Shown one piece after another: positions 15,370 through 23,179 of a DNA stretch of 32,536 bases. Source of the DNA: Thermoleophilia bacterium. Its GTDB lineage: Bacteria; Actinomycetota; Thermoleophilia; BMS3ABIN01. The DNA lies in assembly GCA_014874175.1 (NCBI GenBank), contig JACWAD010000004.1:1-32536 (forward strand), written 5' to 3'. Made by a program: the position numbers and the translations under genes. The notes under the pieces are model-generated. The model searched no databases, was not told the DNA's origin, and was given only the letters and a program-made list of their open reading frames with translations. Position 1 is the stretch's first letter. Every line of letters begins with the position of its first letter.

Positions 15370-18300
15370 CTTCGCCCGCCGGTCCGGTTTCGACGCCCTG
15401 CCTGCGGCAGATGCCGGTCAGTTCGCACCACTTGCAATCATTTTTTTTGTCAACTTCGGCGATTGGGAAGCTCCCGGCTCTGATGCCGGCCACAGCGGCA
15501 ACCGCCAATTCTTCGGCTGCCCCCAGGCAGGCGGAGAAGGCAGCGGAGTCGACAAAATCCTTGCTGTTGATCTGCCCTGAGCCGGAGCCAGCAAGCTCCT
15601 CGTAGCCTTCAAGGTAGATGCCCCGGCGCGCCTGGCCCCGGAGTGACAAATATTCTCCCCCGATCGGCGTCAGCCCGAAGATGTCTTTAAGCGCCCTTAT
15701 ATAGAGCGGGATCTGGATCTCATTATTTTCCCCGAACTTTTCCGCGCCTTCGGGAATGCTTCCGAATTTGTAATCAATAACCATTGCCCGGTCGCTATCA
15801 CCATCGATATCAATGCGGTCCAAGCGCCCCTTCAGGCTGAAATCTGCAAAACTGATGGTGTCCTGCGAGCTGTTTCTCCCCCCGCATTCCCGCATGGGTT
15901 CGCCAAAGCTCACTTCAAAGTCATGGTAAGTGAAGCGCCTGCCGCTTGCGAGCTCCATATCAATGTAACGGTCCAGGCAGGATGTCAGTTCGCTCTTCAT
16001 GATCTGAGCCTCGAGATCATGGCCCGCTTCCGCGAACTCTTCCTCGATGAGACCTTTCATCTGCCTCCTGATTTCATCCAGCTGCTGCTTGCTGACGCCG
16101 TCGCCGCCCAGATATATGCCTGAACGTTTGAGCTGGGCGCCGAACCGGCACAGGATCCTGTGAACGGCCTGGCCGCGGTGAAGCGCGTGAGCCAGCGGTT
16201 TCAAATCTGCCGGCGCCAGGATCTGGCTGATGAAATAGCGGAACGGGCATCGCAGATATTTCTGCAGGCCGGTAATACTGAAAGTGGCCTGCTCGCACAG
16301 CCTGGCGAGGATGCGCGGGTCCCTAATCCCGCGCCGGCCGGCGTTATCCGGATTCAGACATTCATCAAGGCGGCTGCCCAGCCCTGCCGGATCGGCGGCG
16401 GCGAGTGCGCGCCGCGCTGCCGGCGGCTGCTCCCGAGCCCATTCTGCCAGCGAGAGCACGGCCTGTCCGGCCGTGGGCGTCTCCTCCGGAGCAAAGACGA
16501 TATCGCTGATGCTCCTGTCCCTGCTTTCGACAGTCTTTTCTTCAAACAGGTCTTCCACGTCGCTGATGAAAAGCGACGGAATCGTGGGCTTGCCTTCATT
16601 GTCGCATGACGGGTAGCACAGGTAGACTCTTTCCGCCGCCCGGCTGAGCGTGCGCAGAAACAGGAATCGCTCCTTGTCAAGCTGGTCTTTCCGCTGCGCC
16701 AGCTCAAAGCCATGGCTTTCGGCCAGTTCGCGGCGGTCGGAGTCTGAAAGGAACGGGTCCTCGCGCCCTGCCACCGGGAACTGCTTCTCCAGCATGCCGC
16801 AAACAAACACTATGTCAAATTTCTGGTTGAGGATGCGGTGAGGGTCCAGGAGGCGCACGCAGCCGCGCCGGTTTCCTGCGGGCGCCCTGAAAGTCGCCTG
16901 CCTTATCGCCCTCATGAACATCCTTTCCGGACCGGCGTTTGCCGGCAACGGCGGCTTGCCATCCGGCGCCAGCTCCGCCGCCCACCGGCCAGCGACCCCG
17001 GCAGCACGGCAAATCTCCTCGATACACTTAAGCGCCGGCATGTCGCCGAGCAGCGTGTCCACTGAAGCTCTGACTACAAATTCACGTCTTGTCAATAATC
17101 CGCGGATGGCCCGGCAGAGCTCATCGCCGAGCGCCTCCAGCCCCGCGCCGGCCGCCTCTCGCAGCCTCCCGGTCTCTTCCAGCGGAAATTCCCTGTTTTC
17201 GCACCTCCATCGCCATAAGAGAGAGTCGGCATCCTCGACGCCGTGGAGGCGGCAGTCGAGGTCAAAACGGTCGACCCGGTCCACCGGATAAGCAGAAAGC
17301 GGGCTTCGCAAATAGGCAAAGAGACTGTCGCGGCGCCGATCGCCGGCTGCAAAGTCAAGCAGGGCCAGCGCCGTCCGGCCTACGGCCGTAAGGGCAAGCG
17401 GAACGGGAGCTGACAGTTCACAAGGGACGCCGAATTCCTCCAGCGCCGCGGCCACGGCAAACAGGTCCGGCCCCAGGCTGCGGCAGACGACAGCGATATC
17501 ATCAAGCGCGTGGCCGTCACGAAACAGATTCAGAATCTCTGCCGCCACGGCCTCCGCTTGTCCCCGCAAGCCGGCTCCAGTCAGTTTCCGGACGGCGCCC
17601 GCAGCGTGCACCCGCTCTGCGCCCGGCTCAAAAAGACTGTTGACCAGATGTATGATTGCAGGATTTCGGGCAAGGCTGCCGCGGGGCTCAAGCGCCTCGA
17701 TGGCTCCGTCCCCCAGCCTGCCCAGGCGTCTTAAATGCTGGCCCGGGGCCCTGTAGGCTTCCCGGCCTTCGACAAAAGGAAGCGTCACCAGCAGCTCGTG
17801 GCCGGACGATGCCAGCGTCTCGATGAGCTCATGCTGAAAGGGAGTGAAATCCCAGAAACCATGGATAACTAGGGCTTTGTGCGCGAAGTCAACCTCCGGG
17901 TCGCCGAGTCTGGCCATCGCCCGGCGCCGGGAAATTTCTTCATCCATCAGCAAGTGATCTTCAAGGACGGCTTCGTAGCGCTCGAATAGCCCGTAAAGGA
18001 CACTTGCCAAACGCTGCCGCCATTGATTGCCGTTTGCCCACGGCTTCAGGTAATTGCCCATGCGGGCAGCATCAAAGCCCAGCAACTCCAGCTCGCCAAT
18101 CAGGTCTGACAGCGCGCCGACAAACCCGTCATGTGATGCGGAATGAGCAAGATCTTGCAAGTTTCCGGCAAGATCAATAATGGCCCTCAGAATGACAAAA
18201 CGCTCGTTTGCATTGATGATGCCGCCGCCTGATCCGGGATCTTCAAGCAACTCCCGGCACAAGCCGCCAAAGGTCGTCACCTTTCCGCCCGCCAGCACTC

Positions 18301-18478
18301 CGGGTGAATCGCCGCCGCCCGCCGCCCGCAATATCTGGCGCTGAAAATGCCGCGCATCCGGCTGGCTGGGAGCGATGAACACGGGATTGCCGCCGCCATC
18401 CTGAGCATCGAGGAAAACTTCAATGGCGCGTTCAGTCTTTCCTGAGCCTACCGGCCCGCAAATCAGTCTTAAGGACAA
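15362..18478 (-). CDS. addB: AddB-like nuclease subunit of the AddAB helicase-nuclease
   Basis: 1038 residues. The N-terminus carries Walker A GPVGSGKT (~8-15) on an otherwise degenerate helicase fold. The middle has the AddB landmarks VFVCGMLEKQFPVAGREDPF and RVYLCYPSCDNEGK. The C-terminal nuclease has ITGLQKYLRCPFRYFISQI, AMVIDYKFGSIP and CKWCELTGIC (C-x2-C-x5-C), which with the Cys of RCPFRYF makes the four-Cys Fe-S staple. This fits AddB rather than mycobacterial AdnB, which keeps a working motor. The start is TTG at 18476-18478, with only a weak GAGAG site upstream. It follows the 48-residue gene by 39 bases and overlaps addA by 8, so all four genes from 18921 down look like one operon. 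Confidence 0.92.
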   Translation of the reverse strand: MSLRLICGPVGSGKTERAIEVFLDAQDGGGNPVFIAPSQPDARHFQRQILRAAGGGDSPGVLAGGKVTTFGGLCRELLEDPGSGGGIINANERFVILRAIIDLAGNLQDLAHSASHDGFVGALSDLIGELELLGFDAARMGNYLKPWANGNQWRQRLASVLYGLFERYEAVLEDHLLMDEEISRRRAMARLGDPEVDFAHKALVIHGFWDFTPFQHELIETLASSGHELLVTLPFVEGREAYRAPGQHLRRLGRLGDGAIEALEPRGSLARNPAIIHLVNSLFEPGAERVHAAGAVRKLTGAGLRGQAEAVAAEILNLFRDGHALDDIAVVCRSLGPDLFAVAAALEEFGVPCELSAPVPLALTAVGRTALALLDFAAGDRRRDSLFAYLRSPLSAYPVDRVDRFDLDCRLHGVEDADSLLWRWRCENREFPLEETGRLREAAGAGLEALGDELCRAIRGLLTRREFVVRASVDTLLGDMPALKCIEEICRAAGVAGRWAAELAPDGKPPLPANAGPERMFMRAIRQATFRAPAGNRRGCVRLLDPHRILNQKFDIVFVCGMLEKQFPVAGREDPFLSDSDRRELAESHGFELAQRKDQLDKERFLFLRTLSRAAERVYLCYPSCDNEGKPTIPSLFISDVEDLFEEKTVESRDRSISDIVFAPEETPTAGQAVLSLAEWAREQPPAARRALAAADPAGLGSRLDECLNPDNAGRRGIRDPRILARLCEQATFSITGLQKYLRCPFRYFISQILAPADLKPLAHALHRGQAVHRILCRFGAQLKRSGIYLGGDGVSKQQLDEIRRQMKGLIEEEFAEAGHDLEAQIMKSELTSCLDRYIDMELASGRRFTYHDFEVSFGEPMRECGGRNSSQDTISFADFSLKGRLDRIDIDGDSDRAMVIDYKFGSIPEGAEKFGENNEIQIPLYIRALKDIFGLTPIGGEYLSLRGQARRGIYLEGYEELAGSGSGQINSKDFVDSAAFSACLGAAEELAVAAVAGIRAGSFPIAEVDKKNDCKWCELTGICRRQGVETGPAGEGG

Positions 18479-18517
18479 AGGCGTAACTCTCGAATACGGC
18501 GGGTTAAGCCGGCAGCG

Positions 18518-18664
18518 CTACCATTTAAACAGCCGCCTGGCCACTTTGCGGCCAATGTACTTGTTCCGGGCGCGCCGGGCCATTTTTTTCGGGTCGCCCG
18601 AGTAGATGACCTCGGCGTCCCGGGAAAGGCGGGCAGCGCGGTAAAGAAAGGATGAAAGCCTCAT
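18518..18664 (-). CDS. Small basic protein, 48 residues
   Basis: Starts MRLSSFLYRAARLSRD, continues with SGDPKKMARRARNKYIGRK and ends RRLFKW. The ATG has a perfect AGGAGG five bases upstream and overlaps the stop of the preceding gene as ATGA. Net charge is strongly positive in the C-terminal half, which suggests nucleic-acid or membrane-surface binding. I recall similar short proteins (SGDPKR-x-RRAKNK-x-xGR pattern) in actinobacterial genomes without known function. It sits directly upstream of addB. Confidence 0.75.
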   Translation of the reverse strand: MRLSSFLYRAARLSRDAEVIYSGDPKKMARRARNKYIGRKVARRLFKW

Positions 18665-18921
18665 CTTCGCCTCCTTTGGTCTGGTTGCCCTTGCTTTGGT
18701 CGGGGGCTTAGAATTATACGCCTGTCGCCGCGGCATGCGAAGCAGAAATAATTCTGGCAGCGATCGCATGAAGCAGCCTGGCAGTCGACTTCGGCAAAAT
18801 TTGAGGCAGCTTCGTCCGACGGCCGGGTTAGCCGCAACCAGCGAACAGTTCCCAGCGCCGCCGCTCCCAGGCAGGCCATGGAAAAAACAAACCATAAATC
18901 GGAATACTGTCCAGAGCCCAT
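18661..18921 (-). CDS. Small membrane protein with a C-terminal Cys cluster, 86 residues
   Basis: Begins MGSGQYSDLW. One membrane segment (~9-30, LWFVFSMACLGAAALGTVRW) is followed by a loop and a Cys-rich stretch, CQAASCDRCQNYFCFAC (C-x4-C-x2-C-x4-C-x2-C), then a basic tail ending QRRRR. The paired CxxC motifs could bind zinc or an Fe-S cluster. AAGGA lies ten bases before the ATG. Its stop overlaps the start of the 48-residue gene as ATGA, which supports both being real and co-translated. It is the first gene of the addBA operon and is divergent from the PafBC-like regulator. No family was recognised. Confidence 0.6.
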   Translation of the reverse strand: MGSGQYSDLWFVFSMACLGAAALGTVRWLRLTRPSDEAASNFAEVDCQAASCDRCQNYFCFACRGDRRIILSPRPKQGQPDQRRRR

Positions 18922-18958
18922 GCTTTCGCAATCCTTTCCTGCGGGTTAGAATTATCCA

Positions 18959-18980
18959 ATAATAACGGCCGGCCCGGACG
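18959..18980 (-). promoter_or_regulatory. Candidate PafBC-type (RecA-NDp-like) promoter of the small-gene/addBA operon
   Basis: Mycobacterial PafBC-dependent promoters are described as TGTCRGTG-N8-TANNNT. Here the minus strand has CGTCCGGG, exactly eight bases, then TATTAT, 38 bases upstream of the ATG at 18921. The upstream element matches only 5 of 8 positions; the spacing and the -10 fit. The regulator gene itself is transcribed divergently next to it. Tentative. Confidence 0.35.
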
Positions 18981-19026
18981 GAAAAATTGCGGCGCCCGGG
19001 AGGCAGCTTTTCGGGGAGGGCAGGAA

Positions 19027-21072
19027 ATCTCATCTGACAAAGACAAACTGATCCGGCAGCTGTCCCTTGTCGCCTATCTGATATCCGTTTGCGGCAGAAA
19101 GGCGACAACCTGGGATATCCGCCGCAGTGTCGAAGAGTATGACGGCATGCGGGACGAGACCTTCAACCGCCGTTTTTATGCCGACAGGGAAGAGCTCTCG
19201 CGCCTGGGCATCGAAATCCTGAGCAAGGCAAACGAGGGAGGCAACCAAGCCGAAGCCACCCTTTACTGGCTGCCTCCGGAAAATTACCGGCTGCCGCTAA
19301 TCGATTTCAAGCCGGGGGAGCTGGCCGCGCTTAACGCCTGCCTGTGGCTCCTGGAAGGCCAGTTTCCCTACAGCGACGTGCTGCGCCTGGCGCTGGCAGG
19401 TCTGTCCCTGACGGCTGGCAGCCCCGGGCAGCTTGAGCCTGATTACATCAGCCTGAACCTGCTGCCTACGGCGGCGGACAGGGCGGCCGCGGATCGCCTG
19501 GCGAAAATCGAGCGGGCCATCGACAAAAACAAGAGCATCGTTTTTGAATATCATGCCGCATGGCAGGACAGCGCCGGGCGGCGGCGAGTCGATCCCTATG
19601 CCCTGATGATGATCAGGGGAGAATGGTATATGACCGGATTTTCCCACGAGCGCGCCGGCATCAGAACTTTCAAGCTGAGCCGCATAGCGGGAAAAATCAG
19701 ATTCGCTACAAAAAAACCGCACGACTTCGAAGTGCCGGCCGATTTTAACGTCCGCGCTTACCTGAACCTGGAGCCTTGGCAGCTGGGGCCCAAGAAAGGG
19801 GAGGCCGTTATCCGTCTTTCCCCACGCATCGGCTGGCGGATAAAAAGGGAGCTGGGCCATTGCGGCAGCTTTGAGGCCAGCCAGGACGGCAAGACCCTTT
19901 TTGTCACCGCCTACGCCAATGAAAAACAGCTTTGCTCGCTGGTGCTGGGAATGGAGGCCGACGCGACTCTGGTTGGGCCGGATTCCCTGCAGCTAATGAT
20001 GGGCAGTTTGCTTAAGAAAATCGCGGCCGCTCACAGCGGCGTGCCGGCGCCTGTTGAATCACCGGCCCGGAGGCCGCCGGCCTGTCCGGATGCAGGCCCG
20101 CCGGTACAGGTTAAGCCGGAGCGCTTCACGCGGCTGGCCACGCTCAGCGCCTATCTTACCAACTACCTTGGCGATGCGGAGTCAGCGCAGCTTGATGCGG
20201 CCGGCGCGGCTGCCAGGCTCGGCTACCGGAGCATCGACAGCCTTAAACAGGATGTAGATCTGCTGCAATTGGTGTGCATAGACGCGGGCGGCTACCTGGT
20301 TGAAGCCTATATCGAGGACGGCAGGCTGCGCGTGGAGCGGTCAGTTTACGGCCACTTGCTCAGAAAGCCTGCCCGCCTTTCGCCTCTGGAAGCACGGGCG
20401 CTGCTACTGGCGATTGACCTGGTCGGCGGGCTGGTGCTGCCCGCAGACAGCGGATCCGCTCTTAAAAGCGCGCGCGAAAAAATCATCAAGGCCGGCGGCG
20501 GCATTGATGACGGCCGGGCCATTATTGTTCATGACGCCGCCCGAAACGACGCCATCGAGAGCGTCATTGCCAGGGGAATTGACGAGCGTCGGCTGGTTGA
20601 GATTGATTACCTCTCCGAGGGAGATGACATGCCCCGCCGCCGCCGGATCGAGCCTTATATGATAATCGGCCGCGCGGGGGAGCGCTCCGTTGTCTCCTAT
20701 TGCCGCCTTAAGGAAGCCGAGCGCACTTTCCGCTTCCGGATGATCAGGAGCGCCTCCCTTCTTGATGAGCGCTTCCGGCCTCGCAAGATCGATCTGGACC
20801 GTTACCGCGTCGCCCGGTTTTCTTCCAGCGAAGCGCCGCACGTCGCGCGCCTTCGTTTTTCACCAGCGGTCGCGCGGTTTGTTAATGAAAAGCTGCCGGG
20901 GGCGGTGCTGCTCAGGGACGGAAGCCTTGTTGATGATATTCCCTATTTTAACCAGAGTTGGCTGGTGCGGGAAATCCTCAAATATGGTGGCGAGGCGGTG
21001 CTGCTGTCGCCGGAGGAGCCACGCCGCCTGGTCGCCGAAACGGCCAAAGAACTGGCGCGAAAGTATTGTTGA
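19027..21072 (+). CDS. pafBC: Fused PafB-PafC-like WYL transcriptional regulator, probable ATC start
   Basis: 681 residues from the proposed start. Each half has a winged-helix domain and a WYL domain. Half 1 has a helix-turn-helix (~8-70, LSLVAYLISVCGRKATTWDI and TFNRRFYADREELSRLGI), then a WYL core KSIVFEYHAAW, RRRVDPYALMMIRGEWYMTGF. Half 2 starts RFTRLATLSAYLTNYLG and has RRLVEIDYLSEGDDMPRRRRIEPYM as its WYL core. This is the PafB+PafC pair of actinobacteria, joined in one chain; there it activates DNA-damage genes. The first ATG in frame (19147) would cut off the DNA-binding helices. No ATG, GTG or TTG lies in frame upstream, but ATC at 19027 has GGGGAGG seven bases before it and would give a natural N-terminus (SSDKDKL). 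Confidence 0.88.
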   Translation: MSSDKDKLIRQLSLVAYLISVCGRKATTWDIRRSVEEYDGMRDETFNRRFYADREELSRLGIEILSKANEGGNQAEATLYWLPPENYRLPLIDFKPGELAALNACLWLLEGQFPYSDVLRLALAGLSLTAGSPGQLEPDYISLNLLPTAADRAAADRLAKIERAIDKNKSIVFEYHAAWQDSAGRRRVDPYALMMIRGEWYMTGFSHERAGIRTFKLSRIAGKIRFATKKPHDFEVPADFNVRAYLNLEPWQLGPKKGEAVIRLSPRIGWRIKRELGHCGSFEASQDGKTLFVTAYANEKQLCSLVLGMEADATLVGPDSLQLMMGSLLKKIAAAHSGVPAPVESPARRPPACPDAGPPVQVKPERFTRLATLSAYLTNYLGDAESAQLDAAGAAARLGYRSIDSLKQDVDLLQLVCIDAGGYLVEAYIEDGRLRVERSVYGHLLRKPARLSPLEARALLLAIDLVGGLVLPADSGSALKSAREKIIKAGGGIDDGRAIIVHDAARNDAIESVIARGIDERRLVEIDYLSEGDDMPRRRRIEPYMIIGRAGERSVVSYCRLKEAERTFRFRMIRSASLLDERFRPRKIDLDRYRVARFSSSEAPHVARLRFSPAVARFVNEKLPGAVLLRDGSLVDDIPYFNQSWLVREILKYGGEAVLLSPEEPRRLVAETAKELARKYC

Positions 21073-21099
21073 CTTTGACATAAATTAATAGATTTTACA

Positions 21100-21128
21100 T
21101 TTACGTTTCCTGCACATACTGGTACAAT
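21100..21128 (+). promoter_or_regulatory. Sigma70-type promoter of the TolB-like propeller gene
   Basis: -35 TTTACG and -10 TACAAT, 17 bases apart. The start of transcription would fall near 21135, giving an ~80-base leader before the ATG at 21214. Confidence 0.6.
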
Positions 21129-21213
21129 TGGCCAGAATGCAGTGCAGGCATGATGCCGCTTGATCAGTCCGCGAGAGGAATGCTGGTGGCCAACCCTGCC
21201 TATGGAGCCGCAA

Positions 21214-22584
21214 ATGTCAAAGCGCCCTGCTTGCAAATTAATGACCGCCCTGGCGGTTTTTCTGCTCATGTTCCTGGGCGGCCAGGTCGCCGCCGTGGCT
21301 GTAACTCCCATCCAGGTTGCCAGCAGCTTCCACCAGGGCCGGCCCGACGTCAGCGGCAGCCTCGTCACCTGGAAAAGGGATCTTCCCGCACCTACGGATT
21401 ACGAAATTTACGCAAACAGCCTGACCAGTCTTTCAAGTCCGGGCGAACAGGACATCACTGAAAGCGAAGGAGGAAACCAGATAAATCCTGTCACAAACGG
21501 CAGCGACATTATCTGGGAAGACTGGAGCGCCGGCAACGGCAACATTTACATGAATCACCTTGGCGTCAACGAGCCGCTTGTGACCGGTCCCGGCAACAAG
21601 GGAATCCTGGCAGTCAGCGGCAGCACGGTGGCTTTCGTTTACAACCCCGGCACTGCCTCAACGTCAATCACTGATCCCGGCAACCAGGTTTATTCTATCG
21701 ACATATCCGGCGGCCTGGCCCAGCCGGTTGACCCCACAGGCGCCGCCCAGTGGCAGCCGCGCATCAGCGGCAGCAAGGTGGTCTGGATGGACTACCGCAA
21801 CGGGAACTGGGATATATTTGAGAAAGACATAAGCGACGGTCTGGAGCGGCAGCTGACCGCGGGCGGCGACAATGAATTCCCGGACATCAGCGGCAACATA
21901 GTCGTCTGGCGGTCCTACCTGGACGGCGCATGGAATATGCACTGGATGAACCTCGCCGACGGCATCGACCATCAGCTAACAAGTAACAACGCCTACAAGC
22001 AGTCCATCTGCATCAGCGGCAGCCTGGTCGTCTGGATGGACGGCAGCAATGATCCGGACCCGGCCAGCCCGTCTGCCTACGACCTTTTCATGGAGGATCT
22101 TAACACCGGCGTCGTCAGCACCCTGGCTGCCCTCAATACCAACCCCGCTTATCCCGCCGCCAGCAACGGCGCCGTTGTCTGGCAGGACGATCCGTCCGGG
22201 AGCTGGGACGGCTATGACATCATGGCGGCATACGTTCCGACGGCGAAACTGTCGCTTAAGCTGCTCTCCCAGAGCGCTTTTTGGGCTTCCTTTAAGGATT
22301 ATCAAAATGGTCTATTGTCAGTGAAGTATACGATCGGCGCCCCGCCTGATGCCGCCGCGGCCTACGGGACGCAGATCCTTGCTTCGCCAGCAACATCCGG
22401 CGTGATGCTAAACACTCCTACGCCCGTGCCGGTCGGCGACATCCAGCCCGGCGGGCAGACCAGCGTCACGGTCAAGTACCAGGTTCCAGTGGGAGTGTCG
22501 GCGTTCAGGACCACACTTTACGCCAGCGCCAGTGACGCTGTTGGCGACACCGCCTACTTTCCGGGTCCTCCGCCCGGCGCATGA
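21214..22584 (+). CDS. Secreted TolB-like beta-propeller protein with C-terminal Ig-like domain
   Basis: 456 residues. The start MSKRPACKLM at 21214 has GGAG six bases upstream and opens a clear signal peptide (ALAVFLLMFLGG, then AVAV). Residues ~35-340 hold about six propeller repeats of the form ISGSKVVWMDYRNGNWDIFEKDI and DISGNIVVWRSYLDGAWNMHW, as in TolB-type WD40-like sheets. The C-terminal ~108 residues (from LKLLSQSAFW) closely match the end of the unrelated propeller at 4320-6719: both read SAFW, a DY..G.LSV strand, TPVPVG/PVPARAG, GG, YxVPVG and ASAxD. The protein is outside the cell or on the wall; its ligand is unknown. It has its own promoter and converges on the peptidase gene at 22622. 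Confidence 0.85.
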   Translation: MSKRPACKLMTALAVFLLMFLGGQVAAVAVTPIQVASSFHQGRPDVSGSLVTWKRDLPAPTDYEIYANSLTSLSSPGEQDITESEGGNQINPVTNGSDIIWEDWSAGNGNIYMNHLGVNEPLVTGPGNKGILAVSGSTVAFVYNPGTASTSITDPGNQVYSIDISGGLAQPVDPTGAAQWQPRISGSKVVWMDYRNGNWDIFEKDISDGLERQLTAGGDNEFPDISGNIVVWRSYLDGAWNMHWMNLADGIDHQLTSNNAYKQSICISGSLVVWMDGSNDPDPASPSAYDLFMEDLNTGVVSTLAALNTNPAYPAASNGAVVWQDDPSGSWDGYDIMAAYVPTAKLSLKLLSQSAFWASFKDYQNGLLSVKYTIGAPPDAAAAYGTQILASPATSGVMLNTPTPVPVGDIQPGGQTSVTVKYQVPVGVSAFRTTLYASASDAVGDTAYFPGPPPGA

Positions 22585-22621
22585 TTATCACCTGAACTTG
22601 CCGCGAGCGCATCCGTCGCAA

Positions 22622-23179
22622 TCACAGCCTCATGCCAAGCCGGAGTACACGCTTCAGCAACAGGCCGCCCGCCGCAAGCAGGCGCCTCTGCCGCGCGCCT
22701 GCTGCGCCGCTGGCAGTAATGCCCCTTGCCTGGAGCCGGGCAAGCAGCCTGCCTCCGATTTTATAAAACCGCCACTCAAGGTCCGTCTTCCGGCCGCGGC
22801 CCCAAACAGCGGTCACTAAACCAATTATCTCATCATCGGTCAACGGCAAATCCGGGGATGATGAATTGTCGCCCATGGTTATCAGGGTGGGTTTGTTTTC
22901 AAACATTGTGCGCCCAATCACCCTGTGGACGATGACCAGGCCGCCCTTAAGACAGGCCATGACGACATCGCCCGGCCTGAGCCTGTCAAATTCACGTGAC
23001 CTCACCAGCACAGTTTCTCCCGACCGAATCGTGGGGCTCATGCTGGAGCCGGTGGCCCTGAATGAAAAGGCGCCGCCCCTGGCGAGAACTTCCCGGGCCA
23101 AAGCGGCTAGATCCGGGCCGGCAAGGCGGGCGTCCTGCTCAGCGGCTGCGATTTTGGGGCTCTGGTATATTTCTGACAT
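22622..23179 (-). CDS. S24/S26-family (signal-peptidase-like) protease, Ser/His/Asp type
   Basis: 185 residues from MSEIYQSPK. The S26 core is present: catalytic Ser46 in TGSSMSPTIRSGE, box LRPGDVVM, His85 in VIVHRVIGR at the place where bacterial enzymes have Lys, and GDNSSSPD with Asp104 and Asp110. This is the Ser-His-Asp arrangement of the archaeal/ER signal peptidase group. Unlike those enzymes it has no N-terminal membrane segment, so it may act in the cytoplasm or at the membrane surface. The start at 23179 overlaps the kinase gene by 41 bases; a start at 23212 is possible but less likely. As last gene of the peptide cassette it is a candidate for removing the leader from the 57-residue precursor (inference). 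Confidence 0.82.
   Translation of the reverse strand: MSEIYQSPKIAAAEQDARLAGPDLAALAREVLARGGAFSFRATGSSMSPTIRSGETVLVRSREFDRLRPGDVVMACLKGGLVIVHRVIGRTMFENKPTLITMGDNSSSPDLPLTDDEIIGLVTAVWGRGRKTDLEWRFYKIGGRLLARLQARGITASGAAGARQRRLLAAGGLLLKRVLRLGMRL

Noticed and set aside
18518-19108. 196-codon minus-strand frame covering both small genes
   Set aside because: Only its last 48 codons, preceded by a perfect AGGAGG, look real; the rest overlaps the 86-residue gene in another frame.
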